From CAVYUC01 sp963816685 (GTDB lineage Bacteria; Bacteroidota; Bacteroidia; Bacteroidales; Prolixibacteraceae): 64,000 nucleotides of DNA. The stretch lies in the NCBI GenBank assembly GCA_963816685.1, contig CAWFMB010000008.1, forward strand, positions 62,001 to 126,000, read 5' to 3'. Below, piece by piece: positions 18,150 to 27,915 of the stretch. How positions within the stretch are numbered: position 1 is the stretch's first letter; each line of letters opens with the position of its first letter. The notes beneath the pieces are model-generated. The model did not search any database, had not been told where the DNA came from, and saw only the letters and a list, made by a program, of their open reading frames with translations. The translations under genes were made by a program, and so were the position numbers.

Positions 18150-18295
18150 TACACTTCTTTATATTAGTGGTTTTATGAAACCACTTAATTAAAAGAATGC
18201 TATTAAATCTTAAAAATTATCAAATGTTATTGTCGTTTTGCATTCTTTTAATAATTTAGAACTTGCTTAAGATTATTAGGGAGATAAAAAATTGT

Positions 18296-20482
18296 ATGGA
18301 CAGGAAGTTATCATTGACAGAACAATTACAGCATTATTTTGGGTTCGACCGGTTTAAGGGACAACAGGAAGAAGCTGTAAAAAGTGTAATGGACGGGAAA
18401 GATACATTTGTATTGATGCCCACAGGAGGAGGAAAATCATTAATTTACCAATTGCCGGCACTTTTACTTGAAGGCACAGCTATTGTAATTTCACCGCTTA
18501 TTGCTTTAATGAAAAATCAGGTGGATTCAATACGGGGGATGCAAACAGAAGATAATGTTGCACATTTCCTGAATTCTTCTTTATCGAAATCAGCCATTCA
18601 GGAAGTTAAAAACGATGTTTTAAACGGGAACACCAAATTGCTTTACGTAGCACCTGAGTCGCTGACAAAAGAAGAAAACATCGAATTTCTGAAAAATGTA
18701 AAAATATCGTTTTATGCCATCGATGAAGCCCATTGTATTTCGGAATGGGGGCATGATTTCAGACCCGAATACCGACGGATAAAACCTATTGTGCAGGAAA
18801 TTGGTGCGGCCCCAATTGTCGCATTGACAGCAACGGCAACAGCAAAAGTTCAGCACGACATTCAAAAAAACCTTGGCATTCTTGATGCACAGGTCTTTAA
18901 AGCTTCATTCAACCGGGCAAACCTGTATTATGAAGTACGGCCAAAAATTAAGCCTGAAGCTCAAATCATCAGATTTATTAAGCAAAACGAAGGAAAATCG
19001 GGAATAATTTATTGCCTCAGCCGAAAAAAAGTAGAAGAGTTGGCCGAAATTTTACAGATAAACGGAATAAAAGCATTGGCATATCATGCAGGAATGGATG
19101 CGGCGACCCGCTCAACTAACCAGGATAGATTCCTGATGGAAGACGTGGATGTGATTGTTGCCACCATTGCTTTCGGAATGGGAATTGACAAACCCGACGT
19201 GCGATTTGTTATCCATTACGATGTTCCTAAAAGTCTTGAAGGTTATTACCAGGAAACCGGCAGAGCCGGTCGCGACGGAGGAGAAGGACAATGCATCAAT
19301 TTTTACAGCTATAAGGATATTCAGAAACTGGAGAAATTTATGCACGGGAAACCGGTTGCTGAGCAGGAAATTGGCAGGCAATTATTACTCGATACAGTTT
19401 CATACGCCGAATCAGCAGTTTGCCGGAGAGTAATTCTATTATACTATTTCGGAGAAATTTACGACAGGCAAAACTGTGGCAACTGCGACAATTGCCTGAA
19501 TCCGAAAGAACAGGTTGAAGCAAAAGATGAAGTGGTACGTGCATTAAAAGCTATTTTGGAAGTAAATGAGAAATACAAAGCCGAACATATTGCAAATATT
19601 CTCATTGGAAACAAAACAGCAGCAATAAAATCATTCAAACATTATACACTTAAATCTTTCGGCACAGGAAAAGATCACGACGAAGGATTTTGGAATGCTG
19701 TTTTCAGGCAGTCGATGATTGCAGGCCTAATCACTAAAGAAATTGAAAATTACGGATTGCTTAAAGTAAATCCAAAGGGACACGAATTTCTTGAAAATCC
19801 TACCAGTTTCATGCTGGTAAAAAATCATGAGTATGAGGAAGATGATGAAGGATCTGCTGCTGGTGCTGTTCCGTCAGGTGCATCAAGTGGTGATCCTGCT
19901 TTGTTTTCAATACTAAAAGATTTACGCAAGAAAATTGCCAAAAAGCTAAATCTTCCGCCATTCGTAATATTCCAGGACCCCTCTTTGGCCGATATGTCAA
20001 TCCAGTATCCTGTAAATCTCGATGAACTGCAGAAAATACAGGGAGTCGGACAGGGAAAAGCCCGCAGGTATGGGAAAGAATTTGTGGAGCTGATAAAAAA
20101 ATATGTTGAAGAAAATGAAATTGAACGTCCCGAGGACTTGATTGTTCGCTCGGTTGCCAATAAATCAAAATTAAAAGTGTTTATCATTCAAAGTATCGAC
20201 CGGAAAATATCATTTGAAGATATTGCCAATTCAAAAGGTGTTGAAGTGAAAGATATTATTTCGGAAGCGGAAGCAATTGTTCATAGCGGCACGCGGCTAA
20301 ATATTGATTACTATGTAAATGATGTATTGGATGAAGAACACCAGACTGAAATTTTCGACTATTTTAGGGAAGCAGAAGATGATTCTATCGAAAGTGCACT
20401 TGAAGAGCTGGGCGAAGATGAATATTCAGAAGATGACATTCGCCTGATGCGGGTTAAATTTTTATCCGATTTGGGAAACTAG
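18296..20482 (+). CDS. recQ: ATP-dependent DNA helicase RecQ
   Basis: 3'-5' DNA helicase of recombination and repair, 728 residues from ATG 18296 (MDRKLSLTEQLQHYFGFDRF). It has motif I MPTGGGKSLIYQLPA, the DEAH box with DEAHCISEWGHDFRPEY, TATATAKVQHDI, motif VI QETGRAGRDG, the zinc-binding CGNCDNC in the RQC part and a C-terminal HRDC domain (LPPFVIFQDPSLADMS). An acidic C-terminal extension of about 110 residues follows. An upstream TTG at 18263 is possible, but GGGAG at 18279-18283 precedes the ATG. Confidence 0.95.
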   Translation: MDRKLSLTEQLQHYFGFDRFKGQQEEAVKSVMDGKDTFVLMPTGGGKSLIYQLPALLLEGTAIVISPLIALMKNQVDSIRGMQTEDNVAHFLNSSLSKSAIQEVKNDVLNGNTKLLYVAPESLTKEENIEFLKNVKISFYAIDEAHCISEWGHDFRPEYRRIKPIVQEIGAAPIVALTATATAKVQHDIQKNLGILDAQVFKASFNRANLYYEVRPKIKPEAQIIRFIKQNEGKSGIIYCLSRKKVEELAEILQINGIKALAYHAGMDAATRSTNQDRFLMEDVDVIVATIAFGMGIDKPDVRFVIHYDVPKSLEGYYQETGRAGRDGGEGQCINFYSYKDIQKLEKFMHGKPVAEQEIGRQLLLDTVSYAESAVCRRVILLYYFGEIYDRQNCGNCDNCLNPKEQVEAKDEVVRALKAILEVNEKYKAEHIANILIGNKTAAIKSFKHYTLKSFGTGKDHDEGFWNAVFRQSMIAGLITKEIENYGLLKVNPKGHEFLENPTSFMLVKNHEYEEDDEGSAAGAVPSGASSGDPALFSILKDLRKKIAKKLNLPPFVIFQDPSLADMSIQYPVNLDELQKIQGVGQGKARRYGKEFVELIKKYVEENEIERPEDLIVRSVANKSKLKVFIIQSIDRKISFEDIANSKGVEVKDIISEAEAIVHSGTRLNIDYYVNDVLDEEHQTEIFDYFREAEDDSIESALEELGEDEYSEDDIRLMRVKFLSDLGN

Positions 20483-20536
20483 CCAAAACTATTAAATCCC
20501 TTTCCCTGATTAAAACTAATTTTAGTTTCAATTTGT

Positions 20537-20544
20537 TAACTTTG
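20537..20544 (+). promoter_or_regulatory. Candidate -7 box for ahcY
   Basis: TAACTTTG fits TAnnTTTG and ends 40 bases before the ahcY ATG. The -33 element is not clear. Confidence 0.45.
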
Positions 20545-20584
20545 TGCTCTGTTTTTAAAATACAATAATTAACATCATTTTAAT

Positions 20585-22003
20585 ATGACTGTAACGGTAA
20601 ACAATGAATTAAAATATAAAGTAGCTGATATAAATTTGGCTGATTTTGGAAGGAAAGAGATTGAAATTGCTGAAAAAGAGATGCCGGGATTAATGGCGAT
20701 CCGTGAAAAATTCGGACCGTCGAAACCATTAAAAGATGCACGGGTAATGGGAAGCCTTCACATGACCATTCAAACTGCAGTTTTAATTGAGACTTTGGTT
20801 GAACTGGGTGCCGATGTCCGCTGGGCCAGCTGCAACATTTTTTCAACTCAGGATCATGCAGCAGCTGCAATTGCAGCTGCCGGAGTCCCTGTTTTTGCAT
20901 GGAAAGGTGAAACACTCGCCGAATACTGGTGGTGCACTGAGCGGGCGCTCGATTTCGGGAATGGTATGGGTCCAAACCTCATTGTAGATGATGGAGGAGA
21001 TGCAACTTTAATGGTTCACCTTGGTTACCAGGCCGAAAATAATGAATCAGTTCTTGATATACAGGATGCAAGTGACGACGAAAAGGAACTGACGAAAATA
21101 TTAAAACATGTTTTAAAGGAAAATCCAAACCGGTGGACAAATGCAGCACACGAAATTAAAGGAGTTTCTGAAGAAACTACAACAGGAGTTCACCGCCTGT
21201 ATCAAATGAAGCAAGAAGGAAAATTACTGTTTCCGGCTATCAATGTAAACGATTCGGTAACAAAATCAAAATTTGATAACCTGTATGGTTGTCGTGAATC
21301 ACTTGCCGACGGAATCAAACGTGCTACAGATGTTATGATTGCCGGGAAAGTGGTTGTTGTTGCAGGTTATGGTGATGTTGGAAAAGGTTGTGCAAAATCA
21401 ATGAAAGGTTACGGAGCACGTGTTATTGTTACCGAAATCGATCCAATTTGCGCACTCCAGGCTGCAATGGAAGGTTTTGAAGTAAAAACAATGGAAGATG
21501 CACTGGATGAAGGAAATATTTATGTTACAACAACCGGGAACAAAGATGTAATCACTGCCGATCACATGGCCCGAATGAAAGACCAGGCAATTGTTTGTAA
21601 TATCGGCCATTTCGATAATGAAATCCAGGTGGCAAAACTGGAAAAATGGCCTGGAATCTGTAAAATAAATATTAAACCACAGGTTGATAAATATATATAT
21701 GAAGATGGACACAGCATTTATCTCCTGGCTGAAGGACGGTTGGTAAATCTGGGATGTGCAACCGGACATCCTTCGTTTGTAATGAGCAACTCTTTTACAA
21801 ATCAGTCGCTGGCACAAATTGATTTGTGGCAAAATGACTATGAGATTGATGTGTACAGACTTTCCAAAAAACTGGATGAAGAAGTAGCCCGCCTGCATCT
21901 TCAGCAACTGGGTGTAAAACTAACCACTTTATCCAATGAACAGGCAAAATACCTCGGAATTCCCAAAGAAGGTCCGTTTAAACCGGAGCATTACAGGTAC
22001 TAA
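20585..22003 (+). CDS. ahcY: Adenosylhomocysteinase
   Basis: NAD-dependent SAH hydrolase that splits S-adenosylhomocysteine to homocysteine and adenosine and keeps the methyl cycle running. The 472 residues show CNIFSTQDHAAAAIA, DDGGDATL, the NAD-binding GYGDVGKGCAKSMKGYGARV and the C-terminal KEGPFKPEHYRY. It is the long form with the extra helical insertion and has normal length. It stands alone with its own promoter candidate and a strong terminator. Confidence 0.97.
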   Translation: MTVTVNNELKYKVADINLADFGRKEIEIAEKEMPGLMAIREKFGPSKPLKDARVMGSLHMTIQTAVLIETLVELGADVRWASCNIFSTQDHAAAAIAAAGVPVFAWKGETLAEYWWCTERALDFGNGMGPNLIVDDGGDATLMVHLGYQAENNESVLDIQDASDDEKELTKILKHVLKENPNRWTNAAHEIKGVSEETTTGVHRLYQMKQEGKLLFPAINVNDSVTKSKFDNLYGCRESLADGIKRATDVMIAGKVVVVAGYGDVGKGCAKSMKGYGARVIVTEIDPICALQAAMEGFEVKTMEDALDEGNIYVTTTGNKDVITADHMARMKDQAIVCNIGHFDNEIQVAKLEKWPGICKINIKPQVDKYIYEDGHSIYLLAEGRLVNLGCATGHPSFVMSNSFTNQSLAQIDLWQNDYEIDVYRLSKKLDEEVARLHLQQLGVKLTTLSNEQAKYLGIPKEGPFKPEHYRY

Positions 22004-22026
22004 AATTTCATTGATAACAATAACAG

Positions 22027-22059
22027 CGGGTTCCGGTAAACTGGAACCCGTTTTTTTTT
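22027..22059 (+). terminator. Rho-independent terminator after ahcY
   Basis: CGGGTTCC stem paired with GGAACCCG around a GGTAAACT loop, followed by nine T. Confidence 0.9.
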
Positions 22060-22073
22060 ATAACCAACTTCTA

Positions 22074-22571
22074 TTAATTATAAACCCGCACAGTAAAGTC
22101 ATTTACAACAGAAACATGGTATTGTTTAAGCGGCATTTCTGCAGGGCCTCTTGAAGGATAAGCACCGCTTATTAAAATAAACTGTGATTCGCAGCAAGGA
22201 CAGGTTGCAAGCACACCTTCGTTAACAGCTCTGCAGGTCGTGCTGATTTCGTAGGTACAGGTCGCATCAAAAGCATAGTATGAACCCGGAAGTTCACAAT
22301 AAATGATAACTCCTCCATATCCGGCATTCGGAAAAAAAACAGAATTTCCCGGAACATTTAAATCATTTACAATGTTTAAATTAACGGAGAATGAAAAAGG
22401 TACGTAAGGAATAATATTGTTGTTATCATCGTTGCAGGATGGTAAAATAAACATCAACCCAGACATAAAAACAAAAAGGGCAACTTTGGTTATTAAAAAA
22501 CGATGCACTTTTGGCACTATTAAAAGATTTAGTTGGAAATACTTCATGCTTTTCAAAACCAGATGCATCAT
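22074..22571 (-). CDS. Rieske-fold-like lipoprotein without the histidine ligands
   Basis: Lipoprotein of up to 165 residues. A hydrophobic segment ends in ILPSC with the lipobox Cys46, although the N-terminal lead is long and the true start may be one of the later Met codons. The C-terminal half resembles Rieske domains in layout: CTY (105-107), then CPCCES (124-129) and FILISGAYPSRGPAEMPLKQY. The classical C-x-H and C-x-x-H ligands are replaced by C-x-Y and C-P-C-C. It could bind a different metal or be structural only. It is convergent with ahcY. Confidence 0.65.
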   Translation of the reverse strand: MMHLVLKSMKYFQLNLLIVPKVHRFLITKVALFVFMSGLMFILPSCNDDNNNIIPYVPFSFSVNLNIVNDLNVPGNSVFFPNAGYGGVIIYCELPGSYYAFDATCTYEISTTCRAVNEGVLATCPCCESQFILISGAYPSRGPAEMPLKQYHVSVVNDFTVRVYN

Positions 22572-22631
22572 TTTTGTTATTTTTACTAAAACTTAAAATT
22601 AACTTTTTTATTGCAACAAAATAACTGGTGA

Positions 22632-23048
22632 ATGGACGATTTAATTGTAATCATATTAACATTAATAATTGCAGTAGTTGGTGTACTGGGGCAGTTAAAA
22701 AAACGAAAAGCTGCAACTCAGAACAATCAGCAACAGAACAATACAGGAGGTTTCTGGAATTTACTGGAAAATGAAATGAAAATTACGGAGCAGCCACAGG
22801 AACAATACTATGAGGAAGAAGCGGAAGAAGAAGCAGAGATATTAGCCGAAACCGAATCCCTTGAAACAAAAAAAGAGTATCAGTTTGCTCCGGAAGATGA
22901 AGGAATGTCAATATACAAAATTGACTCTGTTGATGAAATCCTGGAAAATGAGCAATCGGAACCAGAGAAAGTTAAAAAAAGTTCGGTTCAGTTTTCGTTA
23001 CGAAAGGCAGTAATTTTTAGTGAAATTCTAAACCGAAAATATGAATAA
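22632..23048 (+). CDS. Small membrane-anchored protein of unknown function
   Basis: 138 residues: one N-terminal membrane helix (DDLIVIILTLIIAVVGVLG), a basic stop-transfer KKRK, a long acidic low-complexity middle (YEEEAEEEAEILAETE) and a conserved-looking C-terminal motif SLRKAVIFSEILNRKYE. The last motif ends many small Bacteroidota membrane proteins, but I know no assigned function. It sits between the Rieske-like lipoprotein (divergent) and greA. Confidence 0.6.
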   Translation: MDDLIVIILTLIIAVVGVLGQLKKRKAATQNNQQQNNTGGFWNLLENEMKITEQPQEQYYEEEAEEEAEILAETESLETKKEYQFAPEDEGMSIYKIDSVDEILENEQSEPEKVKKSSVQFSLRKAVIFSEILNRKYE

Positions 23049-23110
23049 TCCCTTGAATCGGTTAAGGTTAATATTTTTAAGGTAAGTTTTTTAATATTCG
23101 GGAAAATATC

Positions 23111-23118
23111 TATTTTTG
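23111..23118 (+). promoter_or_regulatory. Candidate -7 box for greA
   Basis: TATTTTTG fits TAnnTTTG, 76 bases before the greA ATG. The leader contains GAGGAGGAACTG shortly before the start, an unusually strong Shine-Dalgarno for this phylum. Confidence 0.4.
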
Positions 23119-23194
23119 TCGAAGGAAGAGTTCCGGAGAGCCTGGAATTCTTTCTGTTTTTTTAGAGGTTATACGAAAATGAGGAGGAACTGAA

Positions 23195-23668
23195 ATGTCA
23201 GAGATAACATACTTAACAAACGACGGGTTAAAAAAGCTAAAAAAAGAGCTTGAACATTTAATGAATGTTGAGCGTCCCGCTATTTCCAAACAAATTGGCG
23301 AAGCCATCGAAAAAGGAGATATTTCGGAAAATGCAGAATATGATGCAGCTAAAGATGCCCAGGGAATGCTCGAAGCGAAAATTGCCGGAATTCGTTCAAA
23401 AATTGCCAATGCAAGGATACTGGATGAAAGCAGAATTGACACCTCTCAGGTTCAGATTCTGAATAAGGTTACCATTAAAAACAAAAAGAACAACAGTACC
23501 ATGCAGTATACTATTGTTCCCGAAAGCGAAGCCAATCTCAAAGAGAGTAAAATCTCCATGAATACACCGATTGCCCAGGGATTAATGGGTAAAAAAGTTG
23601 GTGATGTTGTTGAAATTAAAGTTCCTTCAGGAGTTATACCTTTCGAAATAGTTGAAATTTCAATCTAA
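23195..23668 (+). CDS. greA: Transcription elongation factor GreA
   Basis: 157-residue secondary-channel factor that rescues backtracked RNA polymerase. The N-terminal coiled coil carries the family landmarks (YLTNDGLKKLKKELEHL, then GDISENAEYDAAKDAQ, whose acidic tip acts in cleavage), and the C-terminal FKBP-like part has the expected SPIAQGL-like block (TPIAQGLMGKKVGD). The start is backed by GAGGAGG upstream. The HIT gene begins 6 bases after it and is probably cotranscribed. Confidence 0.96.
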   Translation: MSEITYLTNDGLKKLKKELEHLMNVERPAISKQIGEAIEKGDISENAEYDAAKDAQGMLEAKIAGIRSKIANARILDESRIDTSQVQILNKVTIKNKKNNSTMQYTIVPESEANLKESKISMNTPIAQGLMGKKVGDVVEIKVPSGVIPFEIVEISI

Positions 23669-23674
23669 AAAATC

Positions 23675-24073
23675 ATGGCAAGCGTTTTTACAAAAATTGT
23701 AAATGGCGAAATCCCGGCACATAAAGTAGCGGAAGATGAAAACTATCTGGCATTCCTGGATATTTCACCTGTTGCTAAGGGCCACACGCTGGTTATCCCA
23801 AAGAAAGAAGTGGATTATCTTTTCGATTTGGACGACCAAATTATATGCCGGGATTGCAGTTATTTGCCAAAAAGGTTGCAGTAGGATTAAAAAAAGCTGT
23901 TCCCTTGTGTGAAGGTTGGTGTGCTGGTTCTGGGGCTGGAAGTACCGCATGCACATATTCATTTAATCCCAATGAAAGATGAAACTGATGTCTTAAATTT
24001 TGCTGAAAAAATAAAATTCACTGATGAAGAATTTAAGGAATTGAAAAACAAAATTTCCAACGAAATTCAGTAA
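23675..24073 (+). pseudogene. HIT family protein gene with two compensating frameshifts
   Basis: The frame opens well (MASVFTKIVNGEIPAHKVAE to KEVDYLFDLDDQI) but then reads into TAG at 23882-23884. Adding one base near 23837-23845 continues as MPGLQLFAKKVAVGLKKAVP, and removing one T near 23902-23905 returns to the first frame as CVKVGVLVLGLEVPHAHIHL, carrying the HIT triad, to a stop at 24071-24073. The restored protein has about 132 residues, normal for the family (nucleotide hydrolase/transferase). Two opposite indels 65 bases apart look more like sequencing error than decay, but neither is excluded. Confidence 0.82.
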
Positions 24074-24094
24074 GAAATAAATAGAGCATTAACT

Positions 24095-24125
24095 AAAGCC
24101 TGGAAATATCTTCAGGCTTTTTTTA
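24095..24125 (+). terminator. Rho-independent terminator after greA-HIT
   Basis: AAAGCCTG-GAAATATCTT-CAGGCTTT followed by TTTT, 22 bases after the HIT stop. Confidence 0.85.
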
Positions 24126-24223
24126 TTCCAGTTTTTATCAACAATGTACTATCGCCTTCCCAAAAATTTTAACTTTAAGCAACTTTTTTACAGTTCCGGT
24201 GCAACCAAAATCAGGAGAAAAAA

Positions 24224-27200
24224 ATGATTCCATTTACACATTTACATGTACACTCACAATATTCAATACTGGACGGTGCTGCCAGCATTAACGATTTGGT
24301 ATCGAAGGCAAAAGCCGATGGAATGAAAGCGGTGGCTTTAACCGACCATGGTACAATGTTCGGCATCAAAGAATTTCATCAGGCTTGTAAAAGGTCCGAA
24401 ATAAAACCAATTCTCGGTTGTGAAACATATGTTGCCGCCCGGACTTTTTCCGATAAATCAGATAAAATCGATCGCTCAGGGCATCACCTCATATTGCTGG
24501 CAAAAAATAAAACAGGATACCGAAACCTGGTTAAGCTGATTTCAATAGCAGCAACTGATGGTTTTTACTACAAGCCCCGAATTGACAAAAGTTTACTCGA
24601 AAAATACCGCGAAGGTCTGATTGTTTCTTCATCATGTTTGGGAGGTGAAATCCCTACCCTGCTTATGAACAATCATGTAAAAGATGCTGAAGATACAATC
24701 ATGTGGTACAAAAATATATTCGGCAGCGATTTTTACCTCGAATTGATGCGGCATCCGTCAGAAATGCCGCAGCAGCGTGAAGAAGTTTACGATAAGCAGG
24801 TTCTTGTTAATAAACAGATTCTTCCGCTGGCAAAAAAGCTTGGAGTTAAAGTGATCGCTACTAATGACATTCATTTTATTAATGCCGAAGATGCAGATGC
24901 TCATGATTTGCTGATTTGTTTAAATACTGGCAAAGATGTTGACGATCCTTCGCGAATGAGATACACGAAACAGGAGTGGTTTAAAACCCGTCGTGAAATG
25001 AATGAATTGTTTGCCGATATTCCTGAAGCCCTGGCAAACACTGAAGAGATAGTCAAAAAGGTGGAAGATTTTGAACTGGATTCAATTCCAATTATGCCTT
25101 TTTTTCCCATTCCTGCCGAATTTGGAACTGAAGAAGATTTTAAAAAAGAATATCCCGAAGAAGCACTTCGAAATGAATTTGGCGAGGCATATGATCGTAT
25201 GGGGGATTACAACAAGGTTCTCCGGGTAAAACGTGAAGCAGCCTATTTAAGGCATTTGTCCTTTTTAGGTGCCGAAGAAAGATACGGAACCCCTCTACCT
25301 GAAGAGGTTTCAGCACGCCTCGATTTTGAATTGGAAACCATTAAACAAATGGGATTTCCCGGTTACTTTTTAATTGTTCAGGATTTTATAAATGCAGCGC
25401 GAAAAATGGGTGTTCTTGTTGGTCCGGGTCGCGGATCTGCTGCCGGAGCAGCAGTTTCTTACTGCACCGGAATAACAAATATCGACCCCATTAAACACGA
25501 TTTGCTGTTTGAACGGTTCCTGAATCCCGATCGTGTTTCCATGCCCGATGTGGACATTGATTTTGATGATGATGGCCGTCAGCTTGTACTTGATTATGTA
25601 ACAAAAAAGTATGGCGCCGATAAAGTTGCCCATATTTGTACTTTTGGAACAATGGCCACAAAAATGGCAATCAGAGATGTAGCAAGAGTTCTAAAACTTC
25701 CACTGCCGGAAGCCGACCGCCTTGCAAAACTTGTACCCGACGCTCCAAAAATGACTTTTACCAAAGCTTTTAAAGAAAGCCCTGATTTAAAAAAGGAACG
25801 AATTTCTGTTAATCCTCTCATTGCTAAAACAATTAAGTTTGCTGAAACCCTTGAAGGCTCGGTCCGGCAAACCGGTGTTCATGCCTGCGGAATTTTAATC
25901 AGCCGCGATCCGCTCAGTGACCATCTTCCGCTAATGCCAACAAAAGATGGTGAAAATCTTTTAACTACGCAGTACGATGGCCGTTTTGTGGAAAGTATCG
26001 GCTTGCTTAAAATGGATTTCCTGGGACTGAAAACACTTTCAATAATTAAAGAAACCCTGGAGAATATTAAATTATCCAAAGGCATTGAAATTGATATCGA
26101 AAGTATTCCGCAGGAAGATGAAAAAACATTCCGTTTGTTCAGCCAGGGAGAAACAACTGCCATATTTCAGTTTGAATCGGAAGGAATGAAAAAACACCTT
26201 CGCGAACTGAAACCAAACCGTTTTGAAGATTTGGTTGCAATGAATGCACTTTACCGGCCGGGTCCAATGGAATATATTCCGGATTACATCGCCCGTAAAC
26301 ACGGCCGTCAGAAAGTGGATTACGATCTTCCAATGATGGAAAAATACCTCAGCGAAACCTATGGAATTACAGTTTTCCAGGAACAGGTGATGTTACTCTC
26401 GAGGTTGCTTGCCAATTTTACCCGGGGTGATTCTGATACACTGCGAAAGGCAATGGGTAAAAAAATAACCGCATTAATGGGTAAACTGAAAGTAAAATTT
26501 GTAGACGGTTGTAAGGCTAATTTTCAATTTACGGATGAGTGCAAGCTAACCGGTAAAAATCCGGATGAGGTTATCGAAAAAATCTGGAAAGACTGGGAAG
26601 CCTTTGCATCGTATGCATTTAACAAATCACATTCAGTTTGTTACGCCTATATCGCATATCAAACCGGTTACTTAAAAGCCCATTTTCCTGCAGAATTTAT
26701 GGCGGCCAACCTTAGCCGCAACCTGAACAATATTGCAGATATTACCAAATTAATGACTGAGTGCAAACGCATGAAATTAAATGTTCTCGGGCCCGATGTA
26801 AATGAAAGTTTTATAAAATTCACTGCAAATAAAAACAGTGATATCCGGTTTGGCATGGGTGCCATAAAAGGGGTAGGCGCAGGAGCTGCAAAAGATGTGA
26901 TTAAAGCCCGCGAGAATAGCGGACTGTTCAAAACAATTTACGACTTTGTGGAAACCGTCAACCTGCAGTCAGTAAATAAAAAAAACCTGGAGGCACTTGC
27001 AATGGCTGGCGCTTTTGATAATCTCGACGGAATAAAAAGAAGCGTCTTTTTTGCCGGCGACGACGAAAATGATAAAACTACCTTTATTGAGAAGTTAATC
27101 AAGTACGGAAATAAAATCCAGAACGAAAATCAAAGCATGCAGCAAAGCCTCTTTGGCGAAGTAGCCAGCAATGCTGTTGTAAAAAAGCCATCCATCCCTG

Positions 27201-27868
27201 AGGTTCCGGAGTGGCCAAAAATAATTCTTCTTGAAAAAGAGAAAAATCTCATCGGCATTTACCTCACTTCACACCCGCTTGATGATTTCAAACTCGAAAT
27301 TGAAAGCTTCTGCTCACGCGATGTTTCACTGAAAGATCTTGCCAATGACATTGAAAAATACAAGGACAGGGATTTTACTTTTGGTGGAATGGTAACGGCA
27401 GCCCGGGAAGGAACTTCAAAAAACGGAAATCCATTCAGCACACTCACACTTTCGGATTATACCGACTCCACCGAATTCTTTTTCTTTGGTCAGGATTATG
27501 TAAATTTTCATAAATACTGCAAACCAGGGCTGTTTTTAATGGTGAAGGGAACAGTTAAAACGAGGTACAAAAGTGAGTATTACGAATTTAAAATATCTCA
27601 TATTGAACTTCTGAATGAAGCGCGGAAAAACTATGTAAAAAGTCTGACAATTACAATTTCGCTGGATAAACTCAATGAATTGGTGATAAATGAAATCGAT
27701 AAACTTGCAAAAAACAATAAAGGAAGTGCATTGTTAAAATTTAATGTATTCGACCCGGAAAGTAATTTGGAAGTGAAATTATTCTCCCGAAGTACAAAAG
27801 TTAATTTATCAGATAGTATTTTGAAATTCCTTCAGGAAAACGAAAATATTGCGTATAGAATTAATTAG
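24224..27868 (+). CDS. dnaE: DNA polymerase III subunit alpha
   Basis: Replicative polymerase catalytic subunit, 1214 residues, intact. It begins with the PHP domain (HLHVHSQYSILDGAA), has the polymerase core motifs GPGRGSAAGAAVSYC and the catalytic aspartates of PDVDIDFDDDGR, the tRRFxxQ-like thumb/fingers region with GVHACGILISRDPLSD, a helix-hairpin-helix (IKGVGAGAAKDVI) and a C-terminal OB-fold (FGGMVTAAREGTSKNGNPF). The preceding AGGAGA at 24212-24217 supports the ATG. Its integrity over 3.6 kb contrasts with the broken genes nearby. Confidence 0.98.
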   Translation: MIPFTHLHVHSQYSILDGAASINDLVSKAKADGMKAVALTDHGTMFGIKEFHQACKRSEIKPILGCETYVAARTFSDKSDKIDRSGHHLILLAKNKTGYRNLVKLISIAATDGFYYKPRIDKSLLEKYREGLIVSSSCLGGEIPTLLMNNHVKDAEDTIMWYKNIFGSDFYLELMRHPSEMPQQREEVYDKQVLVNKQILPLAKKLGVKVIATNDIHFINAEDADAHDLLICLNTGKDVDDPSRMRYTKQEWFKTRREMNELFADIPEALANTEEIVKKVEDFELDSIPIMPFFPIPAEFGTEEDFKKEYPEEALRNEFGEAYDRMGDYNKVLRVKREAAYLRHLSFLGAEERYGTPLPEEVSARLDFELETIKQMGFPGYFLIVQDFINAARKMGVLVGPGRGSAAGAAVSYCTGITNIDPIKHDLLFERFLNPDRVSMPDVDIDFDDDGRQLVLDYVTKKYGADKVAHICTFGTMATKMAIRDVARVLKLPLPEADRLAKLVPDAPKMTFTKAFKESPDLKKERISVNPLIAKTIKFAETLEGSVRQTGVHACGILISRDPLSDHLPLMPTKDGENLLTTQYDGRFVESIGLLKMDFLGLKTLSIIKETLENIKLSKGIEIDIESIPQEDEKTFRLFSQGETTAIFQFESEGMKKHLRELKPNRFEDLVAMNALYRPGPMEYIPDYIARKHGRQKVDYDLPMMEKYLSETYGITVFQEQVMLLSRLLANFTRGDSDTLRKAMGKKITALMGKLKVKFVDGCKANFQFTDECKLTGKNPDEVIEKIWKDWEAFASYAFNKSHSVCYAYIAYQTGYLKAHFPAEFMAANLSRNLNNIADITKLMTECKRMKLNVLGPDVNESFIKFTANKNSDIRFGMGAIKGVGAGAAKDVIKARENSGLFKTIYDFVETVNLQSVNKKNLEALAMAGAFDNLDGIKRSVFFAGDDENDKTTFIEKLIKYGNKIQNENQSMQQSLFGEVASNAVVKKPSIPEVPEWPKIILLEKEKNLIGIYLTSHPLDDFKLEIESFCSRDVSLKDLANDIEKYKDRDFTFGGMVTAAREGTSKNGNPFSTLTLSDYTDSTEFFFFGQDYVNFHKYCKPGLFLMVKGTVKTRYKSEYYEFKISHIELLNEARKNYVKSLTITISLDKLNELVINEIDKLAKNNKGSALLKFNVFDPESNLEVKLFSRSTKVNLSDSILKFLQENENIAYRIN

Positions 27869-27877
27869 TTAATTTTG
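27849..27877 (+). promoter_or_regulatory. Candidate trxA promoter
   Basis: TTG at 27849-27851, an 18-base gap and TAATTTTG at 27870-27877 make the best -33/-7 pair in the window. It overlaps the end of dnaE and lies 38 bases before the trxA ATG. Confidence 0.55.
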
Positions 27878-27915
27878 TGAAAAATATAAAACAAACAACA
27901 TTAAAAAACTGAATT

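Noticed and set aside
17249..18154. Longer TatC from ATG 18154
   Set aside because: The ATG lies upstream of a good -7 box, and the extra 13 residues are not family-like.
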